In this document: piece by piece, positions 27,143 through 32,170 of the stretch
How the letters are laid out: each line of letters opens with the position of its first letter
Position numbering within the stretch: position 1 is the stretch's first letter
From: Rhodobacterales bacterium
Lineage (GTDB): Bacteria > Pseudomonadota > Alphaproteobacteria > Rhodobacterales > Rhodobacteraceae
NCBI GenBank assembly: GCA_030540655.1
Contig: JAUNVT010000023.1
Location: 1-32,170 of the forward strand
Direction: 5' to 3'
DNA length: 32,170 nucleotides
Program-made: the position numbers and the translations under genes
Notes under the pieces: generated by a model
The model's database searches: none
The model's input: only the letters and a program-made list of their open reading frames with translations
What the model was told of the DNA's origin: nothing

Positions 27143-28314
27143 GGTATGGCTCCACTGGACGCATCGTCCGTTTGGGGCAGGTCGTTTTCAGGATCTCCAT
27201 CCTGCGCCCGCAATGTAGCCTTCGCCACGCGTTCGGCGAGCTTGGCTGAAAAGCCGGTTTGGGCGAGTTGAAAGGCCAGCTTGACAGCTGCGGATACGCC
27301 AGTCGCATCGGCCGCGCCGTGAGATTTGACGACAGTGCCGTTCAGGCCGAGAAATACTCCGCCATTGACGCGGCGCGGGTCGATCCGCTTTTTCAGGCGG
27401 CGCAGGGAAGGATAGGCCAGCAGCGCCGCGATGCGCGACAGGATGGAATACTGAAATGCCTCGCGCAAAAGATCCGCGATCAGCGTAGCAGTGCCTTCGC
27501 CGGTTTTCAATGCAACATTGCCGGTGAACCCGTCAGTAATGATGACGTCAACGCTGTCGCCGGGCAGATCGCGCCCTTCGACAAATCCGACGAAGTCGAA
27601 ATCGGCACCGCGCGCGTGCGTGGTAATGAGGTCATGGGCCTCGCGCAACTCGGATCGGCCCTTGTGCTCCTCGGTTCCGACGTTCAGGAGGCCGATGCGG
27701 GGGCGCTCGACACCCAGGCCGCAGCGCGCATAAGATGCGCCCATCAGCGCATATTGCATCAGATCCTTAGCGTCGGCGCTGATATCGGCGCCGCCATCCA
27801 TCAGCAGGTTGAAGCCCTGCGGATTGCGTGAGGGCCACATCACTGCAATAGCGGGGCGATAGACGCCGGGCAGGCGGCGCAGGCGCAGGACCGACATCAG
27901 CATCAGCGCGCCGGTATTGCCGCAGGAGACGCAGACCGTCGCCTCGCCGGCGCGGACGGATTCCAGCGCGGACCACATCGATGTGTCCTTGCCGTGGCGC
28001 GCCACGTGGCCGGGCTTGTCGTTCATGGTAACGACGCTGGCTGCATCGCGCAGCTCGCAACACTGGGTCAGTGACGGATGGCGGGCCACCATGGGCGCCA
28101 GATCGGCCTTGGGGCCATGGAGAATGAAGGCGATATCGGGATTCTTTTGCGCGCTGGCGGCAATGCCGGCCACGATGGTCGCGGGACCCATGTCGCCGCC
28201 CATTGCATCGACGGAAATTACCGTCTTGCGCCGCAACGCGGGCGCAGGCTGTCCACCTGCGGAGGGGCCGGGATGGCCTGCATCCGCTGGTGTGGTATCT
28301 GCGCGCGCGGTCAT
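27139..28314 (-). CDS. plsX: Phosphate acyltransferase
   Basis: A 391-residue enzyme that makes acyl-phosphate from acyl-ACP for glycerol-3-phosphate acylation, a peripheral membrane activity in phospholipid synthesis. The core begins VISVDAMGGDMGP at about residue 32. Then come SCGNTGALM, DGGADISADAKDLMQYALMG and DVIITDGFTGNVALKT, all typical of PlsX. The first 30 residues (TTPADAGHPGPSAGG) are low-complexity and variable, so the start may be nearer 28230; ATG 28314 is preceded by AGGAC with a 10-nt spacer. It overlaps fabH by 4 nt and follows rpmF by 58 nt. Confidence 0.96.
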   Translation of the reverse strand: MTARADTTPADAGHPGPSAGGQPAPALRRKTVISVDAMGGDMGPATIVAGIAASAQKNPDIAFILHGPKADLAPMVARHPSLTQCCELRDAASVVTMNDKPGHVARHGKDTSMWSALESVRAGEATVCVSCGNTGALMLMSVLRLRRLPGVYRPAIAVMWPSRNPQGFNLLMDGGADISADAKDLMQYALMGASYARCGLGVERPRIGLLNVGTEEHKGRSELREAHDLITTHARGADFDFVGFVEGRDLPGDSVDVIITDGFTGNVALKTGEGTATLIADLLREAFQYSILSRIAALLAYPSLRRLKKRIDPRRVNGGVFLGLNGTVVKSHGAADATGVSAAVKLAFQLAQTGFSAKLAERVAKATLRAQDGDPENDLPQTDDASSGAIP

Positions 28315-28372
28315 GATCTGGTCTGTCCTGAATTATGGCCCCGGCTGCGCTGGCAACCCGGACCGGAAAAGG

Positions 28373-28579
28373 TCAGGCCGCGTCGTCGTCCAGATCAACC
28401 TCATCAGCCATGGCGACAATCTCGCGATCGGCATAGTGGCCGCAGGCCGAGCAGACGTGGTGGGGACGCTTCAACTCGCCGCAATTGGCGCATTCATTAG
28501 GATTTGCGCCACTGAGGGCGTCATGTGCGCGCCGATTGTTGCGACGCGATTTCGATACTTTGTTCTGCTGGACGGCCAT
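28373..28579 (-). CDS. rpmF: 50S ribosomal protein L32 (zinc-binding form)
   Basis: A 68-residue ribosomal protein starting [22 protein letters not shown], the classic L32 opening. Four cysteines in two CxxC pairs (Cys30/33 and Cys43/46, in CANC and CSAC) form the zinc ribbon, so this is the zinc-binding rather than the cysteine-free version. The C-terminal tail is acidic ([10 protein letters not shown]). It lies between yceD and plsX, the order known in many proteobacteria, where transcription of L32 is tied to lipid synthesis. An upstream in-frame extension to 28762 is non-coding. Confidence 0.97.
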   Translation of the reverse strand: MAVQQNKVSKSRRNNRRAHDALSGANPNECANCGELKRPHHVCSACGHYADREIVAMADEVDLDDDAA

Positions 28580-28687
28580 GTCGCGATCCCGATTCCTATG
28601 GGCCCGACAGGCCCTGTTTGCGTGAGGTTCCGCGGCTCTTAATCCGCCTTGAGGCGTCGGTTCAACCCCAAATCCCGTGAAAGCGCG

Positions 28688-28725
28688 AAAATACAGCGAA
28701 ATGCCAGTTTCGCAAGCTGTATTTT
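28688..28725 (-). promoter_or_regulatory. Long imperfect hairpin between yceD and rpmF
   Basis: Outer arms AAAATACA/TGTATTTT (8 bp, 28688-28695 and 28718-28725) enclose a 6-bp inner stem GCGAAA/TTTCGC with a 6-nt loop and a 4-nt bulge. It sits 37 nt after the yceD stop and about 109 nt before rpmF. Read in the transcript direction the stem ends in TTTT. It could be a partial terminator, an RNA processing site, or a target for feedback control of rpmF. Confidence 0.45.
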
Positions 28726-28762
28726 GGCGCAGCCGATTGTGGCGGCTGGCGCTCCGAAACAC

Positions 28763-29329
28763 TCATTCGCCGCCTTCCATCCGGGCTTTGAGGTTGGCGA
28801 GCCCGGCAAAAGGTTTCAGATCCGCATCTTGCAGAGGTGCGCTGCCCGGCGGGGCGGCTTGTGCGGTCATTGCGGGGGCGTCATCTGCGCGGGGATAATC
28901 GGGCAGCGCCAGAGCCAGCGCCTCGTGCAGGATACGCGCCAGATCGATGGTGTCGCCCAGCGGCTCTTCGCTTTCATCCTGCGGGATCTCGACACCATCC
29001 TCGGGCGTGGGTGCCAGATCGGCGGGGGCGGGCATGTCAGACAGGAAGCGCCGCTCGACATGCGTATCAATGCGCGTCGTCACGGGCGCGAGCGTGGCCA
29101 CGCAAGCCTGCACGGCGGTTGCGCCCAGATCGGCGGTAAGGCGCCAGTCATGGCGCCCGAGCGGGGCCAGCGTTCCCCGAAACCCCAGCTTGCGCAGCGC
29201 CTCGATCCCAAGCGCGTCCGCGAGCGCGGCACGCGTTTCGGCGTCCGGGGCAATATCGAAGGTTAGCGTGCGACCCTTCGGCAGGTCGGCCACGCGCAGG
29301 GCTGCGGCCTCGGTGAGTGACTTGGTCAT
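28763..29329 (-). CDS. YceD/DUF177 family protein
   Basis: A 188-residue acidic protein of the DUF177 (YceD) family, which is genetically linked to rpmF and, in plants and bacteria, to 23S rRNA processing. Visible features are RVADLPKGRTLTFDIAPDAETRAALADALGI near the N-terminus, an ACVATLAPVTTRIDTHVERRFL strand region containing the conserved Cys, and an acidic EIPQDESEEPLGDTIDLARILHEALALALPDYPR. The start is uncertain. ATG 29329 has an AAAGG at a 12-nt distance, while ATG 29341 has the same AAAGG directly against it. It heads the yceD-rpmF-plsX-fabH run and is divergent from the BamE-like gene. Confidence 0.88.
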   Translation of the reverse strand: MTKSLTEAAALRVADLPKGRTLTFDIAPDAETRAALADALGIEALRKLGFRGTLAPLGRHDWRLTADLGATAVQACVATLAPVTTRIDTHVERRFLSDMPAPADLAPTPEDGVEIPQDESEEPLGDTIDLARILHEALALALPDYPRADDAPAMTAQAAPPGSAPLQDADLKPFAGLANLKARMEGGE

Positions 29330-29416
29330 GAGCGGGCGCATCCTTTCTTGAACAAGGGGGCTTGGTTGATATATGCGGGATAAAAGGCCCGGTGGGCCAG
29401 GATCAAGAGGACAGTC

Positions 29417-29878
29417 ATGTTCGGGACCGCATCTTCGCTCAAAACCGCGTGCATGGCAATTGTCCTTGCCCTCGTGACGGCCACGGCCGGTTGCACTTCA
29501 CTTTACAAGAATCACGGATATGTGCCCCCGGACGAGGATCTGAACCGGTTGGTTGCAGGTGTCGATACGCGGGCGAAGGTGGATGATCTCATCGGTGCGC
29601 CATCCGCGGCCGGTATGCTGGCGGGGGGCGATTATTATTATGTGCGCAGCCGCGTGAGAACCTACGGGATGAAGCGCCCCGAGGTGATCGACCGGCAGGT
29701 GCTGGCCATCAGCTTTGACAATGCCGGCGTGATCGCCAATATCGAGCGATTCGATCTGCAGGATGGCCACACTGTTGTCCTGTCACGCCGCGTCACCGAA
29801 AGCTCGGTTGAGGGCAAGGGGTTCCTTGCGTCGATCATGGACAACTTTGGCAATATCAATCCGGCCAACTTCTTCTAG
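29417..29878 (+). CDS. bamE: BamE/SmpA-like outer-membrane assembly lipoprotein
   Basis: A 153-residue lipoprotein. The signal ends in TAGC with Cys26 as the lipidated residue, pointing to the outer membrane. The fold landmark is DLNRLVAGVDTRAKVDDLIGAPSAAG, followed by YYYVRSRVRTYGMKRPEVIDRQVLAISFDNAGVIANIERFDL, the SmpA/OmlA pattern. BamE supports the BAM complex that inserts beta-barrel proteins. GAGGA precedes the start. It is divergent from yceD across 87 nt. The acidic C-terminus (DNFGNINPANFF) is unusual-looking but fits alphaproteobacterial members as I recall them. Confidence 0.88.
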   Translation: MFGTASSLKTACMAIVLALVTATAGCTSLYKNHGYVPPDEDLNRLVAGVDTRAKVDDLIGAPSAAGMLAGGDYYYVRSRVRTYGMKRPEVIDRQVLAISFDNAGVIANIERFDLQDGHTVVLSRRVTESSVEGKGFLASIMDNFGNINPANFF

Positions 29879-30054
29879 GGCGGGTTGACCCCTGCGATGA
29901 GGGGCGTATCCGGTTACTGACGGTCTGGACGCGCGATTGCAATGTCGCGCGATGCCGTCTTCTTCCGAGGCGCCTGCATCAAGCCGGGTCAGCCGCGTCC
30001 GGGCTCCATACCCATCCTCTTGACGGCGGCACCGCGCCGGGATAGCCCGCGCTC

Positions 30055-31869
30055 ATGGCACCACGTCCCCCCCTTTTGCAGCTCAATGATATCTCCCTCA
30101 CCTTTGGGGGGGATCCTGTATTCTCGGAACTTTCGCTGGTCGTTCAGCCCGGTGACCGTGTGGCGCTGGTGGGGCGCAACGGGTCGGGGAAATCCACGCT
30201 GATGAAGGTCATGGCCGGGCTGGTCGAGGCAGATAGCGGCGCGCGCACGCTCGCGCCTTCCGCCTCGGTCGGCTATATGGAACAAGACCCCGATATGGCG
30301 GGCTTTGCCACGCTTGGCGATTTCGCCTCCAGCCAACTGGACCCGGCCGAGACATACCGCGTAGAGATGGCGGGCGAGGGGCTGAAATTTGACCCCGCGC
30401 GCGCGGTCGAGACGGCATCGGGCGGCGAGCGGCGCCGCGCCGCGCTTGCCAAGCTGATGGCTGAGGCGCCCGAACTGATGCTGCTGGACGAGCCGACGAA
30501 CCATCTGGACATCGAGGCGATTGCCTGGCTGGAGACAACGTTGAAGGACACGCGCAATGCGTTTGTTCTCATCAGCCACGACCGTGCGTTTTTGCGTGAA
30601 CTTACCCGCGCAACCCTCTGGATCGACCGGGGGATGACGCGCCGCCAGGAAAAAGGGTTCGCCCATTTCGAGGAGTGGCGCGACAAGGTCTGGGAAGACG
30701 AGGATCAGGCCCGTCACAAGCTGAACCGCAAGATCAGGTCCGAAGCCCGCTGGGCCGTCGAAGGTATCAGCGCAAGGCGCAAGCGCAATCAGGGCCGCGT
30801 GCGCGCGCTTCAGGAGTTGCGCGCCGAGCGCTCCAGCCAGATCGCACGGCAGGGTGCCGCCGCAATGGCGTTGGCATCAGGCCCGAAATCCGGCAAGAAG
30901 GTCATTGAAGCGACGGGGATATCGAAAGCCTACGGAGACAATATTCTGCTGCGCGATTTCTCGATCCGTATCCAGCGCGGCGACCGCGTGGCACTGGTGG
31001 GACCGAATGGTGTGGGCAAGACGACGCTGCTGAACATGCTGATGGGCAGCGAGGCGCCCGATAGCGGCACTGTCAGCCTCGGCACGAACCTTGTTCCGGC
31101 GATCTTCGATCAGGCGCGCGCGCAACTGGACCCGGAGATGAGCCTGTGGGACAGTCTGACGGGCGATCCCGACATGCGCGTTTCAGGCAAGGCGGACCAG
31201 ATTCTGGTGCGTGGGATGCCGCGCCATGTGATCGGCTACCTGAAGGAGTTCCTGTTTGACGAGGCGCAGGCGCGGGCGCCGGTCCGGTCGCTTTCGGGCG
31301 GCGAAAAAGCCCGTCTGCTGCTGGCCAAGCTGATGGCGCGCGAATCGAACATTCTGGTTCTGGACGAGCCGACGAATGATCTTGATATCGAAACGCTCGA
31401 TCTGCTTCAGGAACTTCTGGATGATTACGACGGCACCATCATTCTCGTCAGTCACGACCGCGACTTTCTGGACCGTGTTGCCGCCACCACCATTGCGATG
31501 GAAGGGGATGGCCGTGCCACGGTATACGCGGGCGGATGGACCGATTATCGCACCCAGCGGGGCGCGCAGGATGCCACCGATGAGGGCATGCAGAAGTCAG
31601 TTGCCAAACCCAGACCGGCAGCGGGAAAGAAAGACAAATCCACCACGCTCAGCTTTACCGAGAGACATCGTCTTGCCGAGTTGCCCGAGGTAATTGCCCG
31701 GATTGAGGCGGAAATTGCCAAGCTGGAAGAGTTGATGGCCGATCCGGAACTGTTTACCCGCGAGCCGGTCAAGTTTCGCAAGGCGACCGAGGCACTGACC
31801 ACGCGCCAGAAGGCGCTTGCCACTGCGGAGGAGGAGTGGATGGATCTGGAGGAAAAAGCTGATACCTAA
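30055..31869 (+). CDS. ABC-F family ATPase (Uup-like)
   Basis: A 604-residue cytoplasmic protein with two ABC cassettes and no membrane segments. The first has Walker A GRNGSGKST (40-48), signature SGGERRR (122-128) and Walker B LLDEPTNHLD (143-152). The second has GPNGVGKTT (316-324), SGGEKAR (414-420) and VLDEPTNDLD (435-444). A charged linker with many Arg/Lys (about 215-265) joins them, and a C-terminal coiled coil (about 540-600) follows a Lys-rich stretch, as in Uup. ABC-F proteins act on the ribosome or on branched DNA intermediates. The start has no clear ribosome binding site. It stands alone, 176 nt after bamE. Confidence 0.92.
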   Translation: MAPRPPLLQLNDISLTFGGDPVFSELSLVVQPGDRVALVGRNGSGKSTLMKVMAGLVEADSGARTLAPSASVGYMEQDPDMAGFATLGDFASSQLDPAETYRVEMAGEGLKFDPARAVETASGGERRRAALAKLMAEAPELMLLDEPTNHLDIEAIAWLETTLKDTRNAFVLISHDRAFLRELTRATLWIDRGMTRRQEKGFAHFEEWRDKVWEDEDQARHKLNRKIRSEARWAVEGISARRKRNQGRVRALQELRAERSSQIARQGAAAMALASGPKSGKKVIEATGISKAYGDNILLRDFSIRIQRGDRVALVGPNGVGKTTLLNMLMGSEAPDSGTVSLGTNLVPAIFDQARAQLDPEMSLWDSLTGDPDMRVSGKADQILVRGMPRHVIGYLKEFLFDEAQARAPVRSLSGGEKARLLLAKLMARESNILVLDEPTNDLDIETLDLLQELLDDYDGTIILVSHDRDFLDRVAATTIAMEGDGRATVYAGGWTDYRTQRGAQDATDEGMQKSVAKPRPAAGKKDKSTTLSFTERHRLAELPEVIARIEAEIAKLEELMADPELFTREPVKFRKATEALTTRQKALATAEEEWMDLEEKADT

Positions 31870-31871
31870 CT

Positions 31872-31899
31872 CAAGCATCTGATGTGCTTGGTCCTTTTT
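31872..31899 (+). terminator. Probable terminator of the ABC-F gene
   Basis: A 6-bp stem CAAGCA/TGCTTG with a 7-nt loop lies 2 nt after the stop and is followed, after 4 nt, by five T (31895-31899). The stem is short, so it is plausible rather than strong. Confidence 0.5.
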
Positions 31900-32170
31900 C
31901 CTCGCGCCAAAACCCGAATATGCCCACCGCGCCTGTCTTGAGCCCTTGACCCTCAGTGCGCCACCACCAAAACGTCAAGAATGGTCCTGCGGGATCTGGC
32001 TGCATCGGCGCGCTGCCGGGCAGGGGAGTTCGCATGCGGCGGCGCTGGTGGACGGTTGATCATCCGGTGTGGGGCTGGCATTTGTATGTGGCATTGCGCT
32101 GAAAGCCCGTCCTGATCTTACCTTCGCAGCGAACCTTCAAAGTTGCCTACATTTTGAAAGCCCAGATTTT
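31900..32170. other. Gene-free window end
   Basis: These 271 bases hold no open frame that looks like a gene on either strand. Short frames exist, for example one ending WWTVDHPVWGWHLYVALR on the plus strand, but they have no start, no ribosome binding site and no family I recognise. The region could be the promoter region or the end of a gene lying beyond the window. Confidence 0.4.

Noticed and set aside
31900..32170. A transposase or insertion sequence end at the window edge
   Set aside because: No terminal inverted repeat or transposase motif could be seen in the 271 bases available.

Overview
The window looks like chromosomal DNA of an alphaproteobacterium of the Rhodobacteraceae (Roseobacter group). 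GC-rich codon use, a zwf-pgl-pgi operon, the yceD-rpmF-plsX-fabH-ihfA-merR order, the argS-SPOR-nagZ-scpA-scpB order and the long form of dCTP deaminase all point there. This assignment rests on recall of gene families and gene order, not on a search. No insertion sequence, prophage, CRISPR array or rRNA was recognised; one tRNA gene (Pro-GGG) is present.

Layout. 1-1756: a decaying region, holding an unidentified C-terminal coding fragment and then a multiply frameshifted remnant of a membrane/PAS-like/exonuclease (DNA polymerase III epsilon-type) protein. 1958-3488: a rhomboid protease and a secreted dienelactone-hydrolase-like protein. 3517-4464 (minus): a radical SAM protein with an extra cysteine-rich C-terminus. 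4598-8338: zwf, pgl and pgi, which feed glucose-6-phosphate into the Entner-Doudoroff/pentose phosphate routes. 8540-8815: a small glycine-rich lipoprotein closed by a good terminator. 8921-11977 (minus): xthA, an EamA/DMT transporter and enolase.

12351-14792 is the most unusual part. A 134-residue protein carries six exact FTSSL motifs and one degenerate copy at roughly 20-residue intervals, the last copy ending at the C-terminus. It is followed by an unrecognised mainly helical 359-residue protein and, with a 1-nt overlap, by a DMT-type membrane transporter. This could be a peptide precursor/partner/exporter cassette or a multivalent short-motif scaffold; neither is proven.

14803-23631: erpA (minus) diverges from a long plus-strand run of dgt, a CPA-type cation/proton antiporter, argS, a SPOR-domain protein, nagZ, scpA and scpB. 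It covers nucleotide hygiene, ion homeostasis, translation, cell wall recycling/division and chromosome condensation. 23664-29341 (minus) reads, in transcription order, yceD (DUF177), rpmF, plsX, fabH, ihfA, a MerR-type regulator, tRNA-Pro and dcd. Ribosomal protein L32 is linked to phospholipid and fatty acid initiation. 29417-31869 (plus): a BamE-like outer-membrane assembly lipoprotein and a Uup-type ABC-F ATPase. The last 300 bases hold a probable terminator and no supported gene.
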